Shown here piece after piece: positions 35,154 through 44,494 of a stretch of DNA of 64,000 bases (within the stretch, counting starts at the first letter, position 1; the number at the start of each line of letters is the position of its first letter). The stretch comes from Alcanivorax sp. S71-1-4 (GTDB lineage: Bacteria > Pseudomonadota > Gammaproteobacteria > Pseudomonadales > Alcanivoracaceae). Under the pieces are notes generated by a model, which ran no database searches, was not told where the DNA came from, and saw only the letters and a program-made list of their open reading frames with translations. The DNA is taken from the NCBI RefSeq assembly GCF_009846755.1, contig NZ_AQOR01000003.1, positions 157,174 to 221,173 of the forward strand, in the 5' to 3' direction. Made by a program: the position numbers and the translations under genes.

Positions 35154-36092
35154 TCAGGGCGTGCGGAAATGATCCCAGCCGGCGGGCAATGCCGTCAGCG
35201 GCATGCCATCGCGGCCCAGGACGGAGAGGCCGGCTTCACCGCGAATGCGGCCAATCTGCACGGCGTCGCGGGGCAGGTTGAAGCCGGGCAACAGGGTAAA
35301 CAGCAACAGGTAGTCATCGCCACCGGCGAGCTGAACCCGCTGCACGGCCTCCTCGCTGCCCCAGCCGGACAAGGCGTCGGAGACCGGCAACTGCGCCAGG
35401 AACAGGTCGGCGCCGACACGGCTTTCATGCAGGACATGACCAAGATCGGCCAGCAGGCCGTCCGAGATGTCGATGCAGGCACTGGCCACGCCACGCAGTT
35501 TCTCCCCCAGCGCCAGTTGCGGCTGTGGGCGGCAAAAGCGGGCGCTCAGTCGGCCATCACGGACACCGGCCTGCCACTGCGCCAACCCCGCCGCCGCCTC
35601 GCCGGGCACACCGGCGATACAGATGCGATCTCCCGGCCGCGCGCCGCTGCGCAACAGGGCGCGTCCGGTCGGCACCTCGCCGGTGACCTGCACCGTGATC
35701 ATCAGTGGGCCGCGCACCGTGTCGCCGCCCACCAGGGCGATGCCAGCCTGGTCGGCCAGCGCATAGAAGCCCTCGCAGAACCCCTCCAGCCAGTCGGCAG
35801 AGGCCTCCGGCAGGGACAGGCTGAGCAGGCACCAGCGCGGCGTGGCGCCCATGGCGGCAAGGTCGGAAAGATTCACGGCCAGGCTGCGCCAGCCGATATC
35901 AGCCGCCGGCAGGTCCTCAGGGAAATGCCGGCCGCTGATCAGAGTGTCGATGCTCATCACCAGCTCGCAACCCGGCGTGGGGGCGAGCACCGCTCCATCA
36001 TCGCCAGGCCCCAGCACCACGCCTGCACCGTGGCCGGCGCGCTGGCGAAAGAACTGCCGGATCAGCGCGAATTCATCCATGGCTGGGGTCAC
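35154..36092 (-). CDS. thiL: Thiamine-monophosphate kinase
   Basis: The 312-residue enzyme phosphorylates thiamine phosphate to the active cofactor. DEFALIRQFF opens the protein, GPGDDGAVLAPTPGCELVMS is the AIR-synthase-like ATP site and VNLSDLAAMGATPRWCLLSL and IALVGGDTVRGPLMITVQVT are conserved blocks. It ends 11 bases before pgpA and starts six bases after nusB, one operon. Confidence 0.95.
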   Translation of the reverse strand: MTPAMDEFALIRQFFRQRAGHGAGVVLGPGDDGAVLAPTPGCELVMSIDTLISGRHFPEDLPAADIGWRSLAVNLSDLAAMGATPRWCLLSLSLPEASADWLEGFCEGFYALADQAGIALVGGDTVRGPLMITVQVTGEVPTGRALLRSGARPGDRICIAGVPGEAAAGLAQWQAGVRDGRLSARFCRPQPQLALGEKLRGVASACIDISDGLLADLGHVLHESRVGADLFLAQLPVSDALSGWGSEEAVQRVQLAGGDDYLLLFTLLPGFNLPRDAVQIGRIRGEAGLSVLGRDGMPLTALPAGWDHFRTP

Positions 36093-36098
36093 CCCGTC

Positions 36099-36539
36099 TC
36101 AGCGGGCTGCGATTTCCACCTGGCGGCACTTGCGCGCCACCTTGTCGAGCACACCATTGACGTACTTGAAGGAATCGTCGGCACCAAACAGCTTGGCCAG
36201 TTCGATGCCTTCGTTGATCACCACACGATACGGCACATCGATCCGGTCCAGCAGTTCGAAGGTACCGATGCGCAGGATCACTTTTTCGATCTGTGACAGC
36301 TCCTGCACCTTGCGGTCCAGGGCCGGCGCAAACAGCGCGTCGAGCTCATCGACACGCGCCGGCACACCGTGCAGCAGGGCATGAAAATAGTCCAGATCGA
36401 CTTTTTTCATGTCGTTCTCGGCACGGAAATGCGCTTCGATTTCATTCAGCGGCTGCCCGGCAAGCTGCCACTGGTACAGCGCCTGCAACGCAAACCGGCG
36501 CGCCTTGCGGCGCGCCGAGGGCGAAGTGAGAGTCGTCAT
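36099..36539 (-). CDS. nusB: Transcription antitermination factor NusB
   Basis: A 146-residue all-helical protein. [20 protein letters not shown] and the C-terminal [20 protein letters not shown] and [12 protein letters not shown] are diagnostic. NusB with NusE binds boxA of rRNA leaders. Its ATG overlaps the ribH stop by one base (TGATG), showing translational coupling. Confidence 0.96.
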   Translation of the reverse strand: MTTLTSPSARRKARRFALQALYQWQLAGQPLNEIEAHFRAENDMKKVDLDYFHALLHGVPARVDELDALFAPALDRKVQELSQIEKVILRIGTFELLDRIDVPYRVVINEGIELAKLFGADDSFKYVNGVLDKVARKCRQVEIAAR

Positions 36540-37009
36540 CAGAGTTGCTTCAGCAGGCTGACCATTTCCAGCGCGGACAGCGCCGCTTCGGCGCCCTTGT
36601 TGCCCGCCTTGGTGCCTGAACGCTCAATGGCCTGCTCGATGTTCTCCACCGTCAGCACACCAAAGGCCACCGGCACGCCGGTGCTGTTCTGGATCGCCGC
36701 GATCCCCTTGGCTGCTTCGCCCGCCACATATTCAAAGTGTGCTGTACCGCCGCGAATCACTGCGCCAAGGGCGATCAGCGCGTCGTAGTTGCCCTTGTCG
36801 GCCAGGCGCTTGACCGCCACCGGCAATTCCCAGGCACCCGGCACGCGGATAATCTCGATGTCCGTGGGCGCAATGCCGTGCCGCACCAGCGCATCCACCG
36901 CACCTTCCAGCAGCGCCTCGACGACGAAGCTGTTGAAACGGGCCACAACGATGCCGAAACGGCCGCTGACGCCGGTGAAGGTGCCTTCTATGGTCTTGAT
37001 GTCTTTCAT
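36539..37009 (-). CDS. ribH: 6,7-dimethyl-8-ribityllumazine synthase
   Basis: The 156-residue enzyme condenses 5-amino-6-ribitylamino-uracil with dihydroxybutanone phosphate, the penultimate step of riboflavin synthesis. [39 protein letters not shown] and [20 protein letters not shown] are the active-site segments. Start 37009 has AAGGG eight bases upstream. It is separated from ribBA by yceH and opgGH, so it needs its own promoter or a very long message. Confidence 0.96.
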   Translation of the reverse strand: MKDIKTIEGTFTGVSGRFGIVVARFNSFVVEALLEGAVDALVRHGIAPTDIEIIRVPGAWELPVAVKRLADKGNYDALIALGAVIRGGTAHFEYVAGEAAKGIAAIQNSTGVPVAFGVLTVENIEQAIERSGTKAGNKGAEAALSALEMVSLLKQL

Positions 37010-37077
37010 GTCGAACCCTTGCTTGCTGACGGACAACCGGCCGCACAAGCACGGCGGACGGCAAAACGGCGCCTATT

Positions 37078-37112
37078 GTACCGCTATAAGCGGCGTGAGT
37101 ATGTACCGCTAT
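37078..37112 (-). promoter_or_regulatory. Direct repeat and possible promoter in front of ribH
   Basis: TGTACCGCTAT occurs twice, at 37078-37088 and 37102-37112, with a 24-base period. Read on the minus strand, GGTACAATAGG around 37085-37075 offers a TACAAT -10 box for ribH. This fits a separate promoter after the opgGH insertion. Confidence 0.4.
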
Positions 37113-37130
37113 CAGCGCCTGCCCTGTGGG

Positions 37131-38999
37131 TCAGAGCGTCTGTATGGGCATCCGGACAGGCTGTTCCGGTGGCAACGCCGGGAGTGGTGCGTGCTGCGGC
37201 AGCGCCGGGTCGTCCGCCAACCGGGCTGCCACCGCCTGCAGGACCGGCTCGGCGGACGCCTCATCCGGGGTCACGAACACGCCCAGCCGACGCATCACGC
37301 GCCCGAGTGTGAGGCTGCTGGAGTAACGCACGATCGGCGCGGCCAGCACCAGCCCGGCGAGAATCGGCGTCAGCCACCAGAAGAACACCGGCGCCACCCA
37401 CCAGGTGAAGGCCCCCCAGACCAGCGCCACCAGGGTACCGGCCAGTGTGCGGCGCAACGCCTCGCCCCAGGGCACAGGCCGTCCTTCACGCACCTGCGTA
37501 TCCCAGCTGACGTTGCGACCAAGCAGAATGCTGATCACGAACCAGGCGTGAAACACCATCATCAGGGGGGCAATCAGGATCGCGAACAGCATCTCCACCA
37601 GCGCGCCGCACAGGATCCGCCAGGCCCCACCAAAGGCCCGGCGCCGGTCCCGCAATGCAATCAGCACGCCAAGCACTTTCGGCAACAACAGCAGCGCCAC
37701 CGTAATCACCACCAGCGAAATGATCAGCCCGATGCGCACAATCGGCCAGTCCGGAAACAACTGGTAGGCATTGGCAAAGTAGATTTCGCTTTGCAACGCC
37801 CGGAACACCGCATCCACGGTACTGAGCACCAGCATCAGCAACCACAGCAGCGAGGCGATATAGGCCACCGCACCAAACAGGAAATGCAGCCGGCTGACCG
37901 GGTGCAGCCCCGCTGCATTGAGCAGCCCCAGATGCTGGATATTGCCCTGCACCCAGCGCCGGTCACGCTTGGCATAATCCAGCATGTTGCTCGGCACTTC
38001 TTCATAACTGCCACCGAGATCGGCACGCAGCAATACCTGCCAGCCGGCACGGCGCAACATCGCCGCCTCGACAAAATCGTGACTGAGAATATCGCCGCCC
38101 AGCGGCGGCTTGCCAGGCAGCGACGGCAAGCCACAGTGTTCGACAAAGGCGCGCGTACGAATGATCGCGTTATGGCCCCAGTAATTGGCGGCATCCATCT
38201 GCCAGAAGCTCATGCCGGTGGCCAGCATGGGGCTGTACAGGGCAGCCGCGAACTGCACGAACCGCCCGAAAAAGGTGGTGGAGCGCACCGGTATCGGCAC
38301 CGTCTGGATCAGGCCGCAACGCGGGTTGGCCTGCATCAGGCGCACCAGATCCAGCAGGCAGTCGGCGCGCATCACACTGTCGGCATCCAGCACGATCATG
38401 TGCTCGTACTGGCTGCCCCAGCGTTCACAGAAATCTTTGAGGTTGCCTACCTTGCGGCCGACATTGCGCGTGCGGCGACGGTAGAAGACCCGCTCACGCA
38501 ACGACTCCGGCAACCGCTTGCACAGCGCTTGCCAGGCAGCACGTTCGGCGCCGGCAACCTGTTCGTCGGTGCTGTCACTGAGCAGGAAAAAATCGAAATG
38601 CCGCGCCTCCCCGGCCCCTTCCAGATCACGCAGCGTGGCCTCGAAACCGGCAATGACCCGGCGCGTGTCTTCGTTGTAGACCGGCATGACCAGTGCCGTG
38701 CGGGTATGAATCGGTGTCGCCGGCACCGGCGCCTGCGGTGCCAGGGTCAGCGGATCACGCCGCAGCCATTGCAGCAGAAAGCCCGCCAGCGCACTCCAGA
38801 ACGACACCACGATCCAGCCGAAGGTGACTACGAACAGCAACAGGATCACTACTTCCAGCACCGTCAGGCTGTTGGCGCGCAAAATGTCCAGCATCAGCAG
38901 CGTGCCCCCGAGTGTGCTCAGGATCGCCAGCGTGAAAAACACCGGCCGGCGCCAGAGGGCGCCGGGGAAAAAAATCTGTTGCCGGGCAGCCGGCTGCAT
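37131..38999 (-). CDS. opgH: Glucans biosynthesis glucosyltransferase OpgH (short form)
   Basis: About 622 residues. LWRRPVFFTLAILSTLGGTL is the first membrane segment. The GT2 core contains HMIVLDADSVM and GLIQTVPIPV, and the catalytic RRWVQGNIQHLGLL motif comes before a block of several helices (AYIASLLWLLMLVL onward). OpgH polymerises beta-1,2-linked glucose for osmoregulated periplasmic glucans. E. coli MdoH is about 847 residues; this protein lacks the long N-terminal extension. Start 38999 has GAGGTGA nine bases upstream; 39026 is an alternative. Confidence 0.9.
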   Translation of the reverse strand: MQPAARQQIFFPGALWRRPVFFTLAILSTLGGTLLMLDILRANSLTVLEVVILLLFVVTFGWIVVSFWSALAGFLLQWLRRDPLTLAPQAPVPATPIHTRTALVMPVYNEDTRRVIAGFEATLRDLEGAGEARHFDFFLLSDSTDEQVAGAERAAWQALCKRLPESLRERVFYRRRTRNVGRKVGNLKDFCERWGSQYEHMIVLDADSVMRADCLLDLVRLMQANPRCGLIQTVPIPVRSTTFFGRFVQFAAALYSPMLATGMSFWQMDAANYWGHNAIIRTRAFVEHCGLPSLPGKPPLGGDILSHDFVEAAMLRRAGWQVLLRADLGGSYEEVPSNMLDYAKRDRRWVQGNIQHLGLLNAAGLHPVSRLHFLFGAVAYIASLLWLLMLVLSTVDAVFRALQSEIYFANAYQLFPDWPIVRIGLIISLVVITVALLLLPKVLGVLIALRDRRRAFGGAWRILCGALVEMLFAILIAPLMMVFHAWFVISILLGRNVSWDTQVREGRPVPWGEALRRTLAGTLVALVWGAFTWWVAPVFFWWLTPILAGLVLAAPIVRYSSSLTLGRVMRRLGVFVTPDEASAEPVLQAVAARLADDPALPQHAPLPALPPEQPVRMPIQTL

Positions 39000-39012
39000 G
39001 GCGGCGGTCACC

Positions 39013-40581
39013 TCAGTCCACCGCATCCGGTGACCAGAGGTAGCTCCAGACTTCTGTCAGCCGCTGGCCACGCAGGCTGAGGTACAGGCGCATGTCCACC
39101 ACGTCACTGTCCTGCGGATCCAGTTTGAAAATCGCCCGCCAGGTCTTGCCGTCGGGCAGGCGCTGCACATGCAGATCGCGCACTTTGCCGACGGCATGGG
39201 CAAGCTCTGCTTCCAGCGGCGCATCCGGCGACAGGCTGGCCAGTTCGCCGCCCCGAAAATCCACCACAAACTGCCGCACGCTGCGTGGCGGCGGATCGGA
39301 CTGGCCGGGCACTGCGCCCCAGCCAATCCGGGTACGCAACACCGAGCCCAGTGCATGCTCGGCCACCTGGGCATCCACCGAACGCAGATGATAGGCATAG
39401 CGGCGACTTTCACCTGCCTTCATCGGTGCCTCCGGCACCCAGTAACTGACGATATTGTCGTTCACTTCCGAGTCAGTGGGGATCTCCACCAGCTCTACCC
39501 GGCCCTTGCCCCAATCGCCTTCCGGGATCACCCACAGACCAGGACGGCGTTCGTAGGCGGCCTCCATATCCTGATAATGGTCGAAGCGACGATCCCGCTG
39601 CAGCAGGCCGAAACCACGCGGGTTTTCATCCATCATGGCGGTGACACGCAGCGTGCGTGGATTATTCAGTGGCCGCCAGATCCATTCGTTCTGCCCGGTC
39701 AGCATCTGCAAGCCATCCGAATCATGTACTTCAGGCCGAAAGTCATCGACGAAACGGGTGCGGTTCTCACCGTGATGAAACATGCTGGTCAGCGGCGCAA
39801 TGCCCAGCTTGGCAATATCCTTGCGCGCAAACAGGCGGGCATCGACACGCATGCCGGTGGGCGCACCGGGTTGCACCTCAAACCAGTAGGCGCCGGTCAC
39901 CGACGGGCTATCCAGCAGCGCAAAAATGATCAGCCGGGTTTCGTCCGCCCGCGGCCGTACCAGCCAGAATTCACGAAAGGCAGGAAACTCCTCCCCCTGT
40001 GGTGCGGCGGTGTCCACGGCCAGCCCGCGCGCGGACAGGCCATAGGCCTGGCCCGGTCCAACAAGACGAAAATAAGAAGCGCCCTGAAACACCAGGAATT
40101 CGTCCTTGTACTCCTCGGTGTTGAGCGGGTAGTGCACCCGGAAGCCGGCATAACCCAGCGTCTCCGGCGCTTCATCCGCCAACACCGCTGCCTTGCCGTC
40201 ATACCGGAAACGCGTGCGCTCAAACGGCAGCACAGCGACTTTGTTTTCTTCCACAATATTGATGCGCACCGGCTCCCGATACAGAAAACCGGGATGGAAC
40301 AACTGCACTTCAAACAGGGCCTGATCGTGCCAGAGCGACTGTTCCGGTCGAAAACGGATCGAGCGATACTGCTGGTAATCCATGTTCGCCAGCACATCCG
40401 GCATGTCCGTGGAGGCCGGTTTGAAATCTTCCTGTGCCAGCTCACGGGCGCGCTCCTCGACACGCTGAAACAGGGCGCCAATGTCCACGTTGCGGTTAGA
40501 AGCCCGCACCATATCCTCGGCCCACACCTGCGGCGTCCACAGCAGGCAGCACAACAGACCGGTCATGATGTGACGAATCAT
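39013..40581 (-). CDS. opgG: Glucans biosynthesis protein OpgG (periplasmic)
   Basis: The 522-residue protein has a signal peptide (MIRHIMTGLLCCLLWTPQVW, cleavage near AEDM) and the MdoG/OpgG pattern: MDYQQYRSIRFRPEQSLWHD, FFHPGFLYREPV-like segments and a C-terminal immunoglobulin-like domain. It shapes or branches periplasmic glucans together with OpgH, whose gene follows after 13 bases on the same strand. A role in osmoadaptation complements the ectoine operon. Confidence 0.93.
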   Translation of the reverse strand: MIRHIMTGLLCCLLWTPQVWAEDMVRASNRNVDIGALFQRVEERARELAQEDFKPASTDMPDVLANMDYQQYRSIRFRPEQSLWHDQALFEVQLFHPGFLYREPVRINIVEENKVAVLPFERTRFRYDGKAAVLADEAPETLGYAGFRVHYPLNTEEYKDEFLVFQGASYFRLVGPGQAYGLSARGLAVDTAAPQGEEFPAFREFWLVRPRADETRLIIFALLDSPSVTGAYWFEVQPGAPTGMRVDARLFARKDIAKLGIAPLTSMFHHGENRTRFVDDFRPEVHDSDGLQMLTGQNEWIWRPLNNPRTLRVTAMMDENPRGFGLLQRDRRFDHYQDMEAAYERRPGLWVIPEGDWGKGRVELVEIPTDSEVNDNIVSYWVPEAPMKAGESRRYAYHLRSVDAQVAEHALGSVLRTRIGWGAVPGQSDPPPRSVRQFVVDFRGGELASLSPDAPLEAELAHAVGKVRDLHVQRLPDGKTWRAIFKLDPQDSDVVDMRLYLSLRGQRLTEVWSYLWSPDAVD

Positions 40582-40825
40582 TCAGACGTCTCCTCTGGCC
40601 GCACACCCGGCGGATGGCAAGGCACTGCCCCTCGGCATTCCGTTGCACGGCATTGATTGCGGACGTCCTGACGGCGCAGGCCCGGACACAGGGCTGATAG
40701 CAGGAAATGGTTGCCGGACATCATCGGGACGCAGCGAAAAACACTGCCTGAATGTAACGCAGCCCCACGCACAGACGCCGGCATGCGAGCCGGCATTTGT
40801 TAATGTTTTACGATAAAGACGGGGT
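40582..40825. other. Intergenic region between yceH and opgG
   Basis: 244 bases upstream of opgG on the minus strand. It contains two GCCGGC copies (40775-40792) that can form a small hairpin after the yceH stop. No clear promoter consensus is visible, although opgGH must be transcribed from here or by read-through. Confidence 0.35.
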
Positions 40826-41470
40826 TCAGTGGCGGGATGCCAGCAACTCTGCCAGCTGCGCTTCCAGGGCGCCGACACGCTCTTCCAGCAACGCCAGGCG
40901 GTCTTCGCCGGCAGGCGCAGCACGCGGCAGGGAAGCCAGCGCCTTCAGGTCCGGCTCGCCCGCCATGCGGTGCAGGTAGCGATCCTCGCGCTGGCCACTC
41001 TGGCGCGGCAATAACATCACCAGCCCTTTGCCGGCCAGCCGCGACAATTGGTGCGCCACCTGTTCAGTGTCATCAAAGGCGTGCATGCGCTGGCTGCGGG
41101 TGAACAGTTCGCTCAGTGTCTGCGGGCCGCGCAGCAACAGCAGGCCGAGCAGGACCTGCTGCGCGTGCACCAGTTCCAGGGTCTTTGCCGCGCGGTGTTC
41201 CCAGCGGTCTGCACGCGCACCGCTGACCCGGCGCACCAGCGCGCGCTTTTCGAGCTGGTGCAATGCCTGCCCTACTTCACCGGTGTCCAGTTGCATGACC
41301 GGATCGCGGCTGGTTTTCTGGTTACAGGCCACCTGCAGCGCGTTCAGTGTCAACGGATAGACTTCCGGCGTCGCGGCTTCTTTCTCGATCAGACAACCGA
41401 GCACACGGACTTCATTGTCCGTCAGCGGCGCGGCGTCCTGCGAAGCACCGGGATCATGCGGCTCGTCCAT
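40826..41470 (-). CDS. yceH: YceH family protein (DUF480, winged helix)
   Basis: A 214-residue protein with two winged-helix units. LTDNEVRVLGCLIEKEAATP and YPLTLNALQVACNQKTSRDP are the diagnostic DUF480 segments, and a C-terminal coiled coil (LALLEERVGALEAQLAEL) follows. Its function is not established. The ATG at 41470 has GAGAGG eight bases upstream. It sits between ribBA and opgG on the same strand, in the middle of an otherwise riboflavin-related order. Confidence 0.92.
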   Translation of the reverse strand: MDEPHDPGASQDAAPLTDNEVRVLGCLIEKEAATPEVYPLTLNALQVACNQKTSRDPVMQLDTGEVGQALHQLEKRALVRRVSGARADRWEHRAAKTLELVHAQQVLLGLLLLRGPQTLSELFTRSQRMHAFDDTEQVAHQLSRLAGKGLVMLLPRQSGQREDRYLHRMAGEPDLKALASLPRAAPAGEDRLALLEERVGALEAQLAELLASRH

Positions 41471-41516
41471 GGTGTGGCCTCTCAATACGTTTCCAACACA
41501 CTTGCCACACGGCGCA

Positions 41517-42629
41517 TCACTGCGCCGGCGGCTCCACGTATTCGACGATTTCCAGATCAAACCCGGACAACGCATTAAAGCGCATCGGCGAGCTGAGCAG
41601 GCGCATGCGACGCACCCCCAGGTCGCGCAGGATCTGCGAGCCGGTACCGATGTTGCGATAGGCCGGGCCACCGGTACGCGGCGTGCGACGCTGGCCGGAG
41701 AAGTATTCATTGACCATGGTCTGCACATCATTGGAGACGTAATCCTGGCCAAGAATGATGACCACGCCTGCCTCGTGCTGCGACACCTCTTCCAGCACAC
41801 GATGCATGTTCCAGCCGGTGCGGCCATCGATCTTCGCACTCATCAGGTCACGCAGCGGATCGACGAGATGCACGCGCACCGTGGTGACGACTTCCGGCGA
41901 CAGCTCACCTTTCACCAGCGCCACATGCGTCATGTCATCCACGGTATCGCGGAAGGTGACCAGGCGGAAATCGCCGTACCAGGTCGGCAGCACGTTATCG
42001 CTGACTCGCTCCACGGTTTTTTCGTGCAGCATGCGATACTCGATCAGATCGGCAATGGTGCCGATCTTGATGTTGTGTTCCTCGGCGAATTTTTCCAGAT
42101 CAGGACGGCGCGCCATGGTGCCGTCTTCATTGATGATCTCGCAGATCACACCCATCGGTGCGCAGCCGGCCAGCGCCGGCAGGTCGCAGGCCGCCTCGGT
42201 GTGCCCGGCACGGTGCAGCACGCCGCCCGGTTCTGCCATCAGCGGAAAGATATGCCCCGGCTGCACAATGTCGGCCGGCTTCGCATCCGGTGCGGCGGCC
42301 GCCTGCACGGTGCGTGCGCGATCGGCGGCCGAAATGCCCGTGGTCACGCCTTCGGCGGCTTCGATGGAGACGGTGAACTTGGTGCCGAACCCGGAGCCGT
42401 TACGCTGCACCATCAACGGCAGGTTGAGCTGTTCGCACCGCTCGCGGCTCATCGGCATGCACACCAGCCCACGCGCGTACTTGATCATGAAATTGATGGC
42501 TTCCGGCGTGCAGTGCTCGGCCGCCATCAGCAGATCGCCTTCGTTTTCGCGATCCTCGTCGTCCATGAGGATGACCATGCGTCCGGCACGGATGTCGTCG
42601 ATCAGTTCCTGGACTGTGTTCAATTTCAT
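41517..42629 (-). CDS. ribBA: 3,4-dihydroxy-2-butanone-4-phosphate synthase with degenerate GTP cyclohydrolase II domain
   Basis: 370 residues. The N-terminal RibB domain (1 to about 205) is intact: DDEDRENEGDLLMAAEHCTP, RGLVCMPMSRERCEQLNLP and RAGHTEAACDLPALAG. The C-terminal half aligns with RibA, but the zinc-binding segment that normally reads SECLTGDVFGSLRCDCG is replaced by HLVDPLRDLMSAKIDGRTG, with no cysteines. The domain is therefore probably inactive as GTP cyclohydrolase II (RibBX type), and ribA should lie elsewhere. It overlaps the rib operon (ribE is four bases upstream). Confidence 0.93.
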   Translation of the reverse strand: MKLNTVQELIDDIRAGRMVILMDDEDRENEGDLLMAAEHCTPEAINFMIKYARGLVCMPMSRERCEQLNLPLMVQRNGSGFGTKFTVSIEAAEGVTTGISAADRARTVQAAAAPDAKPADIVQPGHIFPLMAEPGGVLHRAGHTEAACDLPALAGCAPMGVICEIINEDGTMARRPDLEKFAEEHNIKIGTIADLIEYRMLHEKTVERVSDNVLPTWYGDFRLVTFRDTVDDMTHVALVKGELSPEVVTTVRVHLVDPLRDLMSAKIDGRTGWNMHRVLEEVSQHEAGVVIILGQDYVSNDVQTMVNEYFSGQRRTPRTGGPAYRNIGTGSQILRDLGVRRMRLLSSPMRFNALSGFDLEIVEYVEPPAQ

Positions 42630-42633
42630 GCAA

Positions 42634-43299
42634 TCACCTTTTCAGAAAACCGTGTTCGGCGAGGAACGCCATGGACAGGCCCTCGCCGGCGCCCGGTTCG
42701 GCCGCACGCTCACCGAGCAGCAGCCGTTCGAGATAGCGGGCAATGATATCAACTTCCAGGTTCACGCGCGTGCCGGCCTGCCAGGTGCCGATGGTGGTCA
42801 TGTCCTGGGTGTGCGGGATGATGTTCAGCGAGAACACCGCGCCGCTGACGCTGTTCACCGTGAGGCTGATGCCGTCCACCGTGATCGAGCCTTTCTGGGC
42901 GATATAGCGCGCCAGTGCCGCCGGCGCCTCGATGTCGATGCGGGTGGAGCGGGCATCCGGGCGCAGGCTGCGGACGGTGCCGACGCCATCCACATGGCCG
43001 GATACCAGGTGGCCGCCAAGGCGCGTGGTCGGCGTGAGGGCCTTTTCCAGATTCACCACCGAGCCGGCCTTGAGGGCACCCAGCGAGGTCAGCGCCAGCG
43101 TCTCGCCGGACACATCGGCGGTAAACCCCCGCCCCGGCAGGCTGGTAACAGTGAGGCAGACACCGTTGACCGCGATGGAGTCACCGAGCTGGACATCGCT
43201 CAGGTCCAGCGCGCCGGTGAGCACGGTCAGCGCCACGTCGCCGCCGCGCGGTGCCAGTGACTGGATTTCACCCTTGGCTTCAATGATGCCGGTAAACAT
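42634..43299 (-). CDS. ribE: Riboflavin synthase alpha chain
   Basis: A 221-residue trimer-forming enzyme that dismutates two lumazine molecules to riboflavin. Two lumazine-binding repeats are visible: MFTGIIEAKGEIQSLAPRGG with AVNGVCLTVTSL (first) and GGHLVSGHVDGVGTVRSLRP with VDGISLTVNSV (second). It precedes ribBA by four bases and follows ribD by 33 bases. No FMN-riboswitch-like sequence is seen in front of ribD or ribE. Confidence 0.96.
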   Translation of the reverse strand: MFTGIIEAKGEIQSLAPRGGDVALTVLTGALDLSDVQLGDSIAVNGVCLTVTSLPGRGFTADVSGETLALTSLGALKAGSVVNLEKALTPTTRLGGHLVSGHVDGVGTVRSLRPDARSTRIDIEAPAALARYIAQKGSITVDGISLTVNSVSGAVFSLNIIPHTQDMTTIGTWQAGTRVNLEVDIIARYLERLLLGERAAEPGAGEGLSMAFLAEHGFLKR

Positions 43300-43332
43300 G
43301 AGGCTCTCCTCGCAGAGACGAATCAGGGCGCC

Positions 43333-44436
43333 TTATCGGGGCGCGAGCGCATAACACAAGCGCAGATCAACACCCACCTGGCGCGTGTCGCGCAGGGTGA
43401 GCAGGTATTTGTCGGCCATCCTGTCCAGGCCCGGCAGGGCCAGCAATGGCCGTGCCGACGAGCCAAGCAGCATCGGCGCCATGTAAACCACCAGTTCATC
43501 GACGCAGCCGGCGGCGACGAAGGCTCCGGCCAGTTCAGCGCCCGCTTCCACCAGCACTTCGTTGCAGCCACGCCCGGCCAGCTCGGCCAGCACCTGCCGG
43601 GGCGACCAGTCGCCCGCGAGTACGTCCGCCCCCGCCTCACGCAGCACCTGGGCGTGGGCGGTCTCGGCGGTGGTGAGAATCAGGCACGCTCCCTCCGCAC
43701 GGATCACGGCGGCATCCACCGGGGTACGCAGCGCGCGATCCAGCACCACACGCAGCGGCTGGCGCACCGGTGTCGGGCCGTAATCGCTGAGCTGCCAGGT
43801 GGCCGGGCGCACGGTCAGGGACGGGGCGTCCGCCAGCACGGTGCCGATGCCGGTGACAATCGCCGAGGAGCGGGCACGCAGGCGCTGCACATCCTCGCGC
43901 GCCTCGGCGCCGGTAATCCATTGTGATTCCCCGGAGGCCATGGCGGTGCGGCCATCCACGCTCATGGCGAGCTTCACCCGCACCCAGGGCAGGCCCTGCT
44001 CCATGCGGCGGACAAAGCCGGGGTTCAGTGCACGGGCCGCGTCTTCCAGCACACCGCATTGCACCTCGATACCCGCCCCGCGCAAGCGTTCCAGCCCCTG
44101 GCCGGCCACCTGAGGATTCGGGTCACGCATCGCCGCCACCACGCGCGCCACCCCAGCCTCTACCAGCGCGTCCGCGCAGGGGCCGGTACGGCCCGTGTGC
44201 GAGCAGGGTTCCAGCGTGACGTAGCACGTGGCACCCCGGGCGCGGTCACCGGCAGCGGCCAGCGCGTGGCGTTCGGCATGCGGTTCGCCAGCGCGCTGGT
44301 GCCAGCCTTCGCCCACCACGTCGCCGTCACGCACCAGCACGCAACCCACGCGCGGGTTCGGGTCGGTGGTGTGCAGGCCGCGCCGCGCCAGCTGCAGGGC
44401 GCGGGTCATGTGCTGGCGGTCGGTGATGTCGGGCAT
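43333..44436 (-). CDS. ribD: Bifunctional pyrimidine deaminase/reductase RibD
   Basis: 367 residues. The deaminase domain has the zinc ligands HAERHALAA and CYVTLEPCSHTGRTGPCADA. The reductase domain (RibD_C) starts near LPWVRVKLAMSVDGRTAMAS with SQWITGAEAREDVQRLRARS. It deaminates and reduces the GTP-derived pyrimidine in riboflavin synthesis. The start lies 27 bases downstream of a palindromic repeat element. Confidence 0.96.
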   Translation of the reverse strand: MPDITDRQHMTRALQLARRGLHTTDPNPRVGCVLVRDGDVVGEGWHQRAGEPHAERHALAAAGDRARGATCYVTLEPCSHTGRTGPCADALVEAGVARVVAAMRDPNPQVAGQGLERLRGAGIEVQCGVLEDAARALNPGFVRRMEQGLPWVRVKLAMSVDGRTAMASGESQWITGAEAREDVQRLRARSSAIVTGIGTVLADAPSLTVRPATWQLSDYGPTPVRQPLRVVLDRALRTPVDAAVIRAEGACLILTTAETAHAQVLREAGADVLAGDWSPRQVLAELAGRGCNEVLVEAGAELAGAFVAAGCVDELVVYMAPMLLGSSARPLLALPGLDRMADKYLLTLRDTRQVGVDLRLCYALAPR

Positions 44437-44462
44437 GGGGACCTCGGTCTGACCGGGAGAGA

Positions 44463-44494
44463 CGGTGGGTTTCGCTGCGCGCTACCCACCCTAC
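44463..44494. repeat. Short copy of the GTAGGGTGGG palindromic repeat
   Basis: GGTGGGT (44464-44470) pairs with ACCCACC (44484-44490) and CTAC follows. It matches the ends of the long palindrome at 7082-7248 and lies in the gap between nrdR and ribD, inside a probable transcription unit, where it may act as an RNA hairpin. Confidence 0.8.

Noticed and set aside
42600..44490. FMN riboswitch in front of the riboflavin genes
   Set aside because: Gaps between nrdR, ribD, ribE and ribBA are short and do not contain the conserved FMN-element core.
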